DNA of 64,000 bases from Verrucomicrobiales bacterium (GTDB lineage: Bacteria; Verrucomicrobiota; Verrucomicrobiia; Verrucomicrobiales; DEV007), in contig JARGPH010000029.1 of NCBI GenBank assembly GCA_029213065.1, forward strand, positions 1 through 64,000. Reading direction: 5' to 3'. This document shows, piece after piece, positions 52,015 through 61,278 of the stretch (positions are counted from its first letter, which is position 1; the number at the start of each line of letters is the position of its first letter). The notes beneath the pieces were generated by a model. The model did not search any database. It was given only the letters and a program-made list of their open reading frames with translations, and was not told where the DNA came from. The position numbers and the translations under genes were made by a program.

Positions 52015-52083
52015 AGGATATCGGTTTGGTAAGGTCAGCCATTGTCGCAACCGTGATCGGAATATTCAACAGTGGAGGCGACC

Positions 52084-52116
52084 CAACCCTGTTGAGTCGT
52101 TGACCTGACAGGGTTG
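52084..52116. repeat. Hairpin of the dispersed palindrome family
   Basis: CAACCCTGT and ACAGGGTTG form a 9-bp stem around a 15-base loop, with adjacent bases (52079-52083) continuing a match to 14356-14378: CGACC-AACCCTGTTGA plus TC-T, three mismatches in 22. It lies between the VOC gene and the PIG-L gene and may also act as a terminator. Confidence 0.5.
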
Positions 52117-52145
52117 AGTTTGAAAGCGGTTGATCTTTTCTGCTC

Positions 52146-53054
52146 TCAGTCAAAGAACGGGAAGAGTCGTTTGATTTCCGCCTCTCCCGGTTGGTGGGCG
52201 TATTCGCAGATTTCAAAAACTTCGGCATATTTCGCCTCGTTGCCCTTCTCTTCGCCATACCATTTGACCAATGATTCGCGGAACTTATCGGCGATGTTCC
52301 CATCCCGGTTTTGCCAACTCTTCGTGAGGAACTTTTTACGCATTATCTCATCGCCTGCGAAACGTTGAGTAAGCGTTTTTTCGGTCCCGAGCGCTCCGCC
52401 TTCGTAGACCTGAGAGGCGAGTGCGTCGATGGCGTCCAGTTTTTTGTCGAAGACATCATCAATCGAAACGGCGATGTCGGCCTTGAAGGGATAGGGTGTC
52501 GTGAACCTGTCGTAGAAATAGAGGAATGTAGTGGCGTGTTGGATTGCGGGGGTATCAGGTACGTAGAAGGGAACTCGTATCATAAATGCAGCGTCACGCA
52601 CGAGGAGGCCGGCGTTGCGATGGTCGGGATGGTAGTCGTAGGGGCGGTGGGTGATGACGATGTCAGCGTCCCATTCACGAATGAGTCGCGCGATGATTTT
52701 CCGGTTCTCCAGCGTCGGCATAATCTCGCCATCGTGAATGTCGAGCACCTCGACTTCGATCCCGAGTCGCCTCGCTGCTTCTTCGACCTCAGCGATTCGC
52801 CGTTTCGCGAGGGCGCCGCCGGACTCTTTCCAGTGACCAATGTCACCGTTTGTCACAGAAACGAATTTTACTTTGTGCCCCAGTGCTGTCCATTTCGCGG
52901 CGCAGCCGGAGAGACGAAATTCGGCATCATCCGGGTGAGCGCCGAAAGCGATGATGCGGAGAGGTTTCTCTTTTGATTCCTGTGAGGAGCCGATTGTGGT
53001 CGCGAGGAGAGTAGCTAAAATCAGGCTGTAACCGGTAATTCGGGCAAAGTTCAT
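52146..53054 (-). CDS. Secreted PIG-L/LmbE family deacetylase
   Basis: 302 residues. The signal peptide (1-23) ends at IGSSQ. Zinc-binding and catalytic motifs are IIAFGAHPDDAEFRL (AHPDD), DADIVITHRPYDYHPDHRNAG (H-P-D-H) and a C-terminal helical part. PIG-L enzymes remove acetyl groups from N-acetylglucosamine conjugates. Exported versions are frequent in PVC genomes. The divergent hydrolase at 53214 may share its promoter region; a functional link is inference. Confidence 0.9.
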   Translation of the reverse strand: MNFARITGYSLILATLLATTIGSSQESKEKPLRIIAFGAHPDDAEFRLSGCAAKWTALGHKVKFVSVTNGDIGHWKESGGALAKRRIAEVEEAARRLGIEVEVLDIHDGEIMPTLENRKIIARLIREWDADIVITHRPYDYHPDHRNAGLLVRDAAFMIRVPFYVPDTPAIQHATTFLYFYDRFTTPYPFKADIAVSIDDVFDKKLDAIDALASQVYEGGALGTEKTLTQRFAGDEIMRKKFLTKSWQNRDGNIADKFRESLVKWYGEEKGNEAKYAEVFEICEYAHQPGEAEIKRLFPFFD

Positions 53055-53213
53055 ACCGGGTTTTTCTCATTTTTTTAAATCCCGATCAAGAGTTTGCAGG
53101 CCGTGTTCAGGGCTTTCAACGGTGAGCCTGCAGCAGGTTGCAAGGGCAGCCCGCCTGTTCGGGCGCACTTAGGTAGCTTGTCATTGGCTTGAGTTTCCAA
53201 ATAGCATCCCGGC

Positions 53214-54563
53214 ATGATTGATTCCTCTCCTCCTCCTTCGCGTCGTGAGATTCTCGGATTGGGAATTCCCGCGATCGCAGGGGGCGCTGCGGTTCGCATT
53301 GGTGGGAGTGACAGTCACGCTGCTGAAGCGAAGCTTGAGGGCGGGGTTGGCGCGTCATGGCCGGTTCGGCGTCGGAAAATCGAGCGAAAGTGGCTTGAAA
53401 TCCTCGGAGACTTTCCCACTGAGATTCCAGATCTGAAGGTCGAGATGAAGGAGGCTCCGTGGGACGAGGAGGGGATCACCCGGTATCATGTCAGCTATCA
53501 GTCGGAGTCGGATGATAGAGTGACGGCGTGGTTATTGGTCCCTGATGCGGCTGGCGGGAAACCAACGCCGGCGATTATCTGTATTCACAGCACGACCTGG
53601 GGTTCAGGAAAAGATCAGGTGATCGGGTTGTCGGGGAAGCGTCCCGTCGATCCCGCTCCGGATCCTCAGATCGGTGTCGACTACGGTCTCACTCATGCCC
53701 GTCACGGGTTCATCACTTTGAGTATTGATGTGATCACGGATGGTGAGCGTATTGAGCCGAAACGGCGGGTCATGGATACACGTGTGTTTTACAAGAAGCA
53801 TCCTGAATGGTCCGTCATCGGCAAGACGATCTGGGATTGCAGTCGTGGCGTCGATTTTCTGCAGTCACTGGATTTCGTGGACTACGATCAAATCGGGGTA
53901 ACGGGGCTTTCGCTCGGAGGGCACATGGCGATCTTTGTGGCTGCTTTTGAGCCTCGAATTTCCGCGACGGTTGCGAATGGAGGGGTCCTCGATATGCATC
54001 GACACACTGATGCTTTTTCCCGCGTTCCAAAGGATAACAACTGGGAGCCATGGGAGGAGGGTGTTGATGAACCTACCAACAGCGCAAAACTGGAAAAACG
54101 ATTCGGATTTAAAACCAACAGTGGTCCTTTTATCTATCTGAAGAATTTCCGGAAGTATGTCGATGACCAGAGTTTACCGCTGCCGGTCAACATTGACGAT
54201 CTCATGATGCTGGTCGCTCCGCGTCCCATGTTGGTGATTTCAACCGAACAGGAATTCTACCGGCACAAGTTTTTCGAGAAGGCACCGAAGGTTCTCGATG
54301 TTTACATTAACTGGCAGGATGTCGACGGTCTCCCGAGCGTTCTCACGGCAAGGAAGGAGCGGCTCGGGTGGGATGATACGGTGGCTTACTACGATTCGAA
54401 CCACAACATCGGTGAAGAGAAGCTGACCCGACAATTCGGTGGATTCGGGGCCGGTGATTGCTTCAGCTGGTTCTCCTTTCCGGGGCGTCATGGGCTTCCC
54501 GGAGTGGCGCGGCGAATGAGCTTTGCCTGGTTTGACCGGTGGCTCGGGCGGACGTTGTATTGA
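53214..54563 (+). CDS. Tat-exported alpha/beta hydrolase, acetyl-xylan-esterase-like
   Basis: 449 residues. The N-terminus has SRREILGLGIPAIAGGAAV, a Tat-like signal. The nucleophile elbow GVTGLSLGGHMA holds the catalytic Ser; the oxyanion-hole strand is PAIICIHSTTWG and a His occurs late in FPGRHGLP, with the Asp probably near YDSNHNIG or VISTEQE. The architecture resembles acetyl-xylan esterases and related dienelactone-hydrolase-like enzymes common in PVC bacteria. It may deacylate plant or algal polysaccharides. The substrate is unknown. Confidence 0.85.
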   Translation: MIDSSPPPSRREILGLGIPAIAGGAAVRIGGSDSHAAEAKLEGGVGASWPVRRRKIERKWLEILGDFPTEIPDLKVEMKEAPWDEEGITRYHVSYQSESDDRVTAWLLVPDAAGGKPTPAIICIHSTTWGSGKDQVIGLSGKRPVDPAPDPQIGVDYGLTHARHGFITLSIDVITDGERIEPKRRVMDTRVFYKKHPEWSVIGKTIWDCSRGVDFLQSLDFVDYDQIGVTGLSLGGHMAIFVAAFEPRISATVANGGVLDMHRHTDAFSRVPKDNNWEPWEEGVDEPTNSAKLEKRFGFKTNSGPFIYLKNFRKYVDDQSLPLPVNIDDLMMLVAPRPMLVISTEQEFYRHKFFEKAPKVLDVYINWQDVDGLPSVLTARKERLGWDDTVAYYDSNHNIGEEKLTRQFGGFGAGDCFSWFSFPGRHGLPGVARRMSFAWFDRWLGRTLY

Positions 54564-54621
54564 GCTGCTTTTTCGGTAGGACCCACTGTCTCGTGGTCAG
54601 AAGCCGCTCTCGAAGGCGTTT

Positions 54622-57600
54622 TTAGTTCTCTTTTGCATCTTGAGAGTTGATCGTGATCAAGCCAGCGTGGGTGAGGGGTAATGCGTTCTTACGGCCCCTG
54701 TTGTAGATCGCCATTGAGAAAGATTCGGATGCCCGCCCATTGATGAGTGAAAATATTTTGTTTAATTCCGGAATGGGATCTCCGACGTTAATCCACTGAC
54801 CCTCTTTGCTTCTCCATATCGAAATAAATCTCGCCCATGTCATATCAGCGGAATCTCGAGTTGTTATAGATGTCGAAAAATAATGAGTATTTGATAGTAG
54901 ATACATCACCATGAATCGACCGTCCTTCATTCTTGCTACAACCGATTTTGAAACATTGGGGTAAACCTTCTCGAAATTACCCTGCTCGGACGCCAGTTCC
55001 TTCAAATCAACAGGCCCGTCGGCATCCCACAACCATAGTTTTCCATCGCTATCGATCGAACTCGCCCATCCGCCGCCGGTAGCAATTGACTGTATATTCG
55101 TAAGCGCTTCTTGTGGCGGGCGCTGCCAGGCCTTTTTGACTCCCATCCATTCCGGCGTGAGTTCGAGGTTATCATAGAGCGGTCCCCAGACTCGGGCGGT
55201 TCCGTCCTTGAGAAGGGCGATGCATTGCCTGTCATCACCTGCAAGGTCGAGAATTCCAATTTCAGACAGCTCGGGAGGTAAGTCCCGGGATAAGAAAATG
55301 GGGCTCGGATTGGGGCTGGCACCTACAAACTCAAGATTATCTTCCTCCGAAAGCAGGGCAAACGAATTGCCTCCTATCGGAAAGAGTTTTCGGATATTTT
55401 GACGGTCACCTTTGCCATTGGATGAGATCGTTTCTCCATTCTTTCGCAGACCGATCCAGCCGAGATGCTGCAGCAGTACCTGGGAGAAATCGGAGGTGCC
55501 TTCTGCTTTCGAAAGATCTATTGGAGATCCGTCGCCGAGGGTTCCGTAGGCTTTGAGGTTTCCGGCGGCTGGGGTGTGGAGATCTTTGCTGTCTAATTCA
55601 TTCGGGTTTTCTAGTGTTCCGATCGTGATTAAACCTCCTGCACCAGGAGTGGTTTTGTCTCCGGCACGCTTGTGAAAGGAAAAGGCGGACGGACTGAGCC
55701 CTTTTATCCGTTTCAAAAAATCGTTCGGAAAATTCGAAACTAAAGGTTGGAACCAATTTCCTTCATCGGACTGAAACAGCGTGTAGACATCGGAAAAAAT
55801 GGAATCCCGAACAGAATAGTCGAGATTCGTTTCGGATGTATTCCCGCTGGGGCTGATGACAAGAATTCTGTTTCCTCCTTTCCAAATCATACCCTGAAGG
55901 CCGCTGGAACTAAGAGCTTTCTTAAACTGTCCCTGCGCTGCTTTTATTTGAGGTGTTTCAATTTCAGGAGATTCGTTCCATGCTTTTAAGACTCCGTCGT
56001 TGGTCACTGCTGCCGCGTAATCTTGTGTCAGTCCGATGGAGACAACATTCGTTAACTCTTCGGTCGCTGATTTGGACCAGCGCTCTTTTTTGAAAGTGGT
56101 TCCCGGAGTTTCGTCGAACTGCGGACCCCATACCCTCACGGTTTTATCCCGAAGCAGAGCAATGACTCCCCAGGTTCCGACAACGCAATCGGTCACTCCA
56201 ATGGTTTGAGCATCCGACGGCACGTCTTCGACAGTCTTGTTGCTGGAATCCCCTGGCAATATATCAGCAAAAACATGCAGTTTGTGATCATTACTGATCA
56301 GAGAAAATCCATCATAATGGCCACGACAGATCTTGGTAACACCGCTCATCTCACCGCGACCGTCCGAGGAGATGGTGTCTCCGGTCGCCCGCAGCGCTAT
56401 CCACCCGGTCTCGTGTAGAACGACTTGAATAAAGTCGTTAATGCCCTCTGCTTTGCTGAGATCGATAGGACTTTCCTTGAAGCCCATTGTTCCAAAAGCC
56501 ACGAGTGGGCCCGGCTTCGCTTTGGCTGAGTCGCTCGAGCTCAACTGCGAGGTGTTCGGTATTGTTAGAGGGAGTAGGTCTACCTTTTCAGGGGGCTGTC
56601 CTCGCCAGTGGAAAAAGGCAGCTGAGGATAGGCCGATCACGGCAAGAGCCGAAGCGATCACCAGTGGTAACCTTTTTCCGGGGGGCGATTTTTCAGGCGT
56701 GCTCGTTGCCCGGGTCACGTCGTCTTTAATCTCCGTCGCTTGTTGATAGCGCAGCTCGACATTGCTCTCCATCGCCTTCATTACGACCTCATCGATACGA
56801 ACATCGACTTGCACGGTCTTTGACGGCGGCGAGTAGGCTCCCTGTGGCCGGGTCCCCGTGAGCATTTCGTAAATGACCACTCCGAGAGAGTAGATATCGG
56901 CACGATGATCCACCTCTGCGGTCGACTCCCACTGCTCTGGTGCCATGTAGAAAGGCGTCCCCATAGAAGTGCCGGTGAGAGTTAAGCCGGTTCCAAGAGC
57001 ATCGCTCTCAGTTCCTATCAGCTTGGCAAGACCGAAGTCCGCGATGTGCACCTGGCCTTTGAGATCGATTAGAATGTTAGCAGGTTTAATGTCTCGATGG
57101 GTAACCCCTTCATCGTGCGCGAACTGAAGCGCATCGCAGATCTGAGGGATAATCTTAAGCGCTTGCTCCGGTTTCAATTCTCCGGTGCGGATCATTTGAT
57201 TGAGATCTGCGCCATCGACAAACTCCATGATGAAATAGAAGAGATTTCCATGGCTCCCCTCATCATCTGACTGGTCTATCTCTCCGAAATCGAAAATCGT
57301 AACAATGTTCGGATGATTCAGCCGTGCCAGAACCTGCGCTTCCCGCTCGAAACGCAGGGCAAACCCCTCATGCATTTCAGGAGGACAGGTGAGCACTTTC
57401 AATGCCACGGTTCGATCAAGTCGAGGCTGACGCGCGCGATAAACCGCTCCCATCCCGCCAAGTCCGATCATCTTCTCAATTTCCAGTTCGGGAAACAGTT
57501 CACGTAGTCGCTTAATAGGGACCGCGAACTGCGGAATGTTTTCAGACGTTTCCACCTCTCTACGAGGAGGCGCCGAACCGGTCTCAGCCGACGATTGCTG

Positions 57601-57762
57601 CTGAAGGTTTTTGTCCGCCGGAGGAGGAGAGAGCATCGTGTCTGCATCGAGCAAGCAGGTCGGGCACATCCCGGAGGGAGCCTGAGGCGGAATTATGTTT
57701 CCGCAGGTTGGACAGGTTTTGCTGCCTGGTTCAGTGGGTTTTTCCGTCAGGTTCTCCGTCAT
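54622..57762 (-). CDS. Zinc-ribbon serine/threonine protein kinase with duplicated RCC1-like region
   Basis: 1046 residues from the ATG at 57762 (an ATG 31 codons upstream is also open). A zinc ribbon (CPTCGNIIPPQAPSGMCPTC) precedes a kinase: GLGGMGAVYRARQ, VALKVL, HRDIKPANIL near 219 and IADFGLAKL. A membrane helix lies near 375. The extracytoplasmic part has two long RCC1-like units, each opening with ...SPIDLSKAEG... and ending with W-G-P-x-x-D segments (VRVWGP, ARVWGP). The doubling suggests a beta-propeller. The ligand is unknown. Confidence 0.86.
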   Translation of the reverse strand: MTENLTEKPTEPGSKTCPTCGNIIPPQAPSGMCPTCLLDADTMLSPPPADKNLQQQSSAETGSAPPRREVETSENIPQFAVPIKRLRELFPELEIEKMIGLGGMGAVYRARQPRLDRTVALKVLTCPPEMHEGFALRFEREAQVLARLNHPNIVTIFDFGEIDQSDDEGSHGNLFYFIMEFVDGADLNQMIRTGELKPEQALKIIPQICDALQFAHDEGVTHRDIKPANILIDLKGQVHIADFGLAKLIGTESDALGTGLTLTGTSMGTPFYMAPEQWESTAEVDHRADIYSLGVVIYEMLTGTRPQGAYSPPSKTVQVDVRIDEVVMKAMESNVELRYQQATEIKDDVTRATSTPEKSPPGKRLPLVIASALAVIGLSSAAFFHWRGQPPEKVDLLPLTIPNTSQLSSSDSAKAKPGPLVAFGTMGFKESPIDLSKAEGINDFIQVVLHETGWIALRATGDTISSDGRGEMSGVTKICRGHYDGFSLISNDHKLHVFADILPGDSSNKTVEDVPSDAQTIGVTDCVVGTWGVIALLRDKTVRVWGPQFDETPGTTFKKERWSKSATEELTNVVSIGLTQDYAAAVTNDGVLKAWNESPEIETPQIKAAQGQFKKALSSSGLQGMIWKGGNRILVISPSGNTSETNLDYSVRDSIFSDVYTLFQSDEGNWFQPLVSNFPNDFLKRIKGLSPSAFSFHKRAGDKTTPGAGGLITIGTLENPNELDSKDLHTPAAGNLKAYGTLGDGSPIDLSKAEGTSDFSQVLLQHLGWIGLRKNGETISSNGKGDRQNIRKLFPIGGNSFALLSEEDNLEFVGASPNPSPIFLSRDLPPELSEIGILDLAGDDRQCIALLKDGTARVWGPLYDNLELTPEWMGVKKAWQRPPQEALTNIQSIATGGGWASSIDSDGKLWLWDADGPVDLKELASEQGNFEKVYPNVSKSVVARMKDGRFMVMYLLSNTHYFSTSITTRDSADMTWARFISIWRSKEGQWINVGDPIPELNKIFSLINGRASESFSMAIYNRGRKNALPLTHAGLITINSQDAKEN

Positions 57763-58280
57763 GGCCGTAAGATGATTGGATTCAGTCGCGCTGGAACTGG
57801 CAAATGCTTGCTTTCCTCCCTTTATGAACTGTTTAGAGTTTTTAGTTTTCTCCAATTAAGTAAAATTTCGTTAAGGAGTAACTTTGGTGCGGGTGCGGTT
57901 CATAGAGAATCTGATTCTCTGGTCTTCTACACCTTCTACAGAATCCATTACCAGGAAACTAAAAACATGAGCAAATATGCTGCATTTGCTGCTACTGAGG
58001 TCGTAAATACTTTTACAAGGATTCGGCACGACGCCTGGCGAAGATACTGAGATGGCCCCTTCTTCGAGCAGGTTGGTCGTAGCGGAGTGAGCGCGTTCTG
58101 TGACGATGTCAGGATCTGTTTGTAGATCGCCTGAGCCGGTGTATCTAAAATCTTTGCGCTTGAGATTCTGAGTTAGCGAACAGGTTTCGATCGCGGCGAC
58201 GCTTACCTTCCTGTTTCCTCCCGGGCCGGCTGCGGTGCCTTTTCGAAAAGACGTTGTCTTGTCGTAGGGCGCAGCAAAAA
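57763..58280. other. Intergenic region of ~520 bases without a convincing gene
   Basis: A 141-codon minus-strand frame (57871-58296) runs through most of it but starts in the terminator and its translation shows no domain or signal. It may contain the kinase promoter near 57763-57900. I see no tRNA, riboswitch or repeat. Confidence 0.45.
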
Positions 58281-58310
58281 TAAAAACGGCCCGCAACGAG
58301 TTGCGGGCCG
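58281..58310 (-). terminator. Rho-independent terminator of nspC
   Basis: A perfect 11-bp stem CGGCCCGCAAC / GTTGCGGGCCG (58287-58297 and 58300-58310) with a two-base centre, followed on the minus strand by T5 and a further T-rich tract. Confidence 0.92.
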
Positions 58311-58384
58311 CTCTGGCAAAGGAGAATCGCTGGAACCGTGAGTTCCGGCGATTGGATTTGTCTGATTTAAAACGGATCGCGGGA

Positions 58385-59674
58385 TTAGCCGAGACGCATT
58401 TTGTAATCTTCGTAGGTGAACTGGCGCACGGTTTCGATTTCGCCGTCTTCTTTCAGGATCGCAATGTCAGGAAGGCGCACGCCGTTGAAGGTCGTGTTTT
58501 TCACCATGGTGTAGTGAGCCATGTCGTGAAAGACAACCTGATCACCGATTTGAAGCGGCTCGTCGAAGCTGTAGTCGCCGATGACATCACCTGAGAGACA
58601 GGTGGGTGCACCGAGGCGGTAGGTGTGTTTCTTTTCACCGGCTTCGCCTGAGTTCTCAAGTCCTGCGCGGTAGGGCATTTCAAGGACGTCGGGCATGTGA
58701 GCGGTTGCTGATACATCGAGGACAGCGACGTCCATACCGTTTTCGACGAGGTCAATGACGCTGCCAACGAGCACACCGGTTCCGGTTGAAATCGCTTCGC
58801 CGGGTTCGAGGTAAATCGTGAGCTGTGGGTAGCGAGCCTGGATTTCTCCGATGATGCGGACGAGACGCTCGATGTCATAACCGGGTGTGGTGATGAGGTG
58901 ACCGCCGCCCATATTGAGCCACTTCATCTTTTTGAGGTGGCTGTCAAATTTAGCGGTGACGTGCTCGAGGGTTCTTTCCAGTGCATCGGAGCCCTGTTCG
59001 CAAAGCGTGTGGAAGTGGAGTCCTTCGATCCCGTCGAGATCAGCGCCTTCGAGTTTGGAGGCGAGAACGCCAAAGCGGGATCCGTGACCACAGGGGTTGT
59101 AGATCTCAGCGACGGATTCTGCGTATTCAGGATTGATGCGGAGACCGGGGGAAACCTTTTTGTCGGCGCTGAGAACCTCTTCGCGGTAGCGTGACCACTG
59201 CGAGAGGGAATTGAAAACGATATGGTCGGAAATCTTTACGAGTTCCGTCATCTCCGCAGGGGTGTAGGCCGGAGAGAAGACGTGAACTTCACCGCCGAAT
59301 TCCTCAGCTCCGAGACGCGCTTCGTGCAGACCGCTTGCGGTGGTTCCGGCGAGATAGTTACGAAGGGTCGGGTAGAGGTTGAAGCAGGCGAAGGCCTTTT
59401 GAGCGAGGAGGATGTGCGCGCCGGTCCGGTCCTGAACGTCCTTGAGGATGCGTCCGTTCCGCTGAAAGGCAGAGTGGTCCAGGAGGTAGCAGGGGGTCGG
59501 AAGATCGCAGGCTTTCGCTGCTTCCGCGAGGCGGGTAAAGGTTGCCTCCGGGGTGTCGGGGAGACACTTTGATTCGGGTGCAATTACGGGTGGCGCTGCG
59601 TTGGTTGCTGCGTCTGTGAAGAGAGTGGATGGGGTGAGGGCAATTTCGCGCTCGGATGATTCGTCGATATACAT
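58385..59674 (-). CDS. nspC: Carboxynorspermidine decarboxylase
   Basis: 429 residues from the ATG at 59674 (an upstream start exists but adds non-protein-like residues). The fold is that of alanine-racemase-like PLP enzymes. Motifs: PCYLLDHSAF, LAQKAFACF (the Schiff-base Lys), LHFHTLCEQGSDALERT, NMGGGHLITTPGYD and GAPTCLSGDVIGDY, the last holding the catalytic Cys of the NspC type. It decarboxylates carboxynorspermidine or carboxyspermidine. The upstream gene encodes the matching dehydrogenase. Confidence 0.93.
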   Translation of the reverse strand: MYIDESSEREIALTPSTLFTDAATNAAPPVIAPESKCLPDTPEATFTRLAEAAKACDLPTPCYLLDHSAFQRNGRILKDVQDRTGAHILLAQKAFACFNLYPTLRNYLAGTTASGLHEARLGAEEFGGEVHVFSPAYTPAEMTELVKISDHIVFNSLSQWSRYREEVLSADKKVSPGLRINPEYAESVAEIYNPCGHGSRFGVLASKLEGADLDGIEGLHFHTLCEQGSDALERTLEHVTAKFDSHLKKMKWLNMGGGHLITTPGYDIERLVRIIGEIQARYPQLTIYLEPGEAISTGTGVLVGSVIDLVENGMDVAVLDVSATAHMPDVLEMPYRAGLENSGEAGEKKHTYRLGAPTCLSGDVIGDYSFDEPLQIGDQVVFHDMAHYTMVKNTTFNGVRLPDIAILKEDGEIETVRQFTYEDYKMRLG

Positions 59675-59746
59675 TTGATAAGAATAGAAAAAATTAAAAG
59701 AGAGTTCTCCCCGCAGGGGGATGGGCAGGCGCTTGCGTGAAGGGCA

Positions 59747-59780
59747 CAACGCGTTGCGTTCGTGTTTGATGAAACACGAA
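59747..59780 (-). promoter_or_regulatory. Palindrome and hairpin between the two polyamine genes
   Basis: CAACGCGTTG (59747-59756) and a 9-bp stem TTCGTGTTT / AAACACGAA with loop GATG (59759-59780) lie in the 151-base space between the dehydrogenase and nspC. They could be an attenuator, mRNA stabiliser or regulator site. No polyamine riboswitch consensus can be claimed. Confidence 0.35.
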
Positions 59781-59825
59781 AATTCGGACCGGCGGGGCGC
59801 AGGCTGGTGAAAACCAACTCTACGC

Positions 59826-61037
59826 CTACGGTCTCAATGAATGATCCACTTCAAGGACATGCCAGGGAAGCCCCCAGGCATTTAGATCGTCCATGAAGGG
59901 ATCGGGGTCGAGCTGCTCGAGATTCCACACCCCGGGACGCAGCCACGCTCCGGACATGAGTTGTCGTGCCCCGATCATTGCGGGAACGCCTGCGGTATAA
60001 CTAATCGCCTGACTTTTCACTTCTTCGAAGCACGTTTGATGGTCACAAATATTGTAGATGAAACGAGTTGCCGTTTCTCCGTTTTCTTTGAGACGTCCTG
60101 TGATCATGCAACCAATACAGGTTTTGCCTTTGGTCAGTGGACCGAGGGACGCAGGATCAGGTAATATTTCTTTTAGAAATTGCAATGGAATAACTTCCTT
60201 CCCCTCATAATTGATGGGTTCGATGGAAGTCATCCCGATGTTCTCCAACACCTTCAAATGGGTGATGTAGTTCTGGGAGAAGGTCATCCAAAATCGAATT
60301 CGCTTCAGCCCGGGAAGGTTTTTCGCGAGGCTTTCGAGTTCCTCATGATACAAAAGGTAGATGTCCTTCGGTCCAATTTCGGGGAAATCGAATTCGCGGG
60401 AAATCGAGAGGGCGGGGACGGTCTTCCACTCGCCATTTTCCCAGTAGCGCCCATCCGCCGTGATTTCACGAATATTGATCTCGGGATTGAAATTCGTGGC
60501 AAAAGGCAAACCGTGATCGCCTGCGTTCGCGTCGAGAATGTCGACGGTTTCGATTTCGTCGAACCAGTGTTTCAACGCGTAAGCGCAAAAGACGTTTGTC
60601 ACGCCGGGGTCAAATCCACTGCCGAGGATGGCGGTGAGCCCGGCTTTTTCAAAGCGCTCCTGATAGTCCCACTGCCACTTGTATTCGAAATGCGGGTCAT
60701 CGAGTGGCTCGTAGTTCGCGGTATCGAGATAGTGCACGCCTGCTTCGAGGCACGCATCCATGAGGGTGAGATCCTGATAGGGGAGCGCAATGTTCAGAAG
60801 AACCTTCGGCTGGACCTCTTTGAGAAAGGCAACCGTTTCGGCCACGTTATCCGCATCGAGACAAGCCGTCTTCACCGTGACGCCGGTGGACGCAAGAATG
60901 TCAGCTGCAATCGCATCGCACTTTTCCAAAGTGCGGCTTACGAGCCAAACTTCGCCAAAGGTAGCCGCGTCCTGCGCGCACTTGTGCGCGACGACATTGC
61001 CAACTCCTCCGGCTCCCACGATAACGGTTTTCTGCAT
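59826..61037 (-). CDS. Carboxynorspermidine/carboxyspermidine dehydrogenase (saccharopine dehydrogenase-like)
   Basis: 403 residues. The NAD(P) Rossmann motif VIVGAGGVGNVVAHKCAQ is at the N-terminus, followed by ALPYQDLTLMDACLEAGVHYLDTANYEP and LGSGFDPGVTNVFCAYAL, typical of the saccharopine-dehydrogenase family members that reductively condense aspartate semialdehyde with putrescine or diaminopropane. The next gene is nspC. Together they form the alternative carboxyspermidine route to spermidine or norspermidine. Which polyamine is made cannot be determined. Confidence 0.9.
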   Translation of the reverse strand: MQKTVIVGAGGVGNVVAHKCAQDAATFGEVWLVSRTLEKCDAIAADILASTGVTVKTACLDADNVAETVAFLKEVQPKVLLNIALPYQDLTLMDACLEAGVHYLDTANYEPLDDPHFEYKWQWDYQERFEKAGLTAILGSGFDPGVTNVFCAYALKHWFDEIETVDILDANAGDHGLPFATNFNPEINIREITADGRYWENGEWKTVPALSISREFDFPEIGPKDIYLLYHEELESLAKNLPGLKRIRFWMTFSQNYITHLKVLENIGMTSIEPINYEGKEVIPLQFLKEILPDPASLGPLTKGKTCIGCMITGRLKENGETATRFIYNICDHQTCFEEVKSQAISYTAGVPAMIGARQLMSGAWLRPGVWNLEQLDPDPFMDDLNAWGLPWHVLEVDHSLRP

Positions 61038-61278
61038 AGACGATAGATCGCTGTGAAATTCGAGTTCATCCGAAGATTAGTCAATCGGTATTATGATAGG
61101 CTGAGTGACAAATTCAGGGGGATTTTCGGCAAGGTTGAGGCCTGCGGGACTTCCGGCCATCTTGGTGATCGGGCGGTTTCAGGCAGAGGCTTGTAAGGCG
61201 TAAAATTTCGACCCGCTTTGGTGGCAACTGTGTCATGGTGCCATCTCAATTCCTGTATGGGCCCGAGGCTCGCTACTT

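Noticed and set aside
57871-58296. 141-codon minus-strand open frame
   Set aside because: It starts inside the nspC terminator and overlaps the kinase promoter region; no family, signal or membrane pattern.
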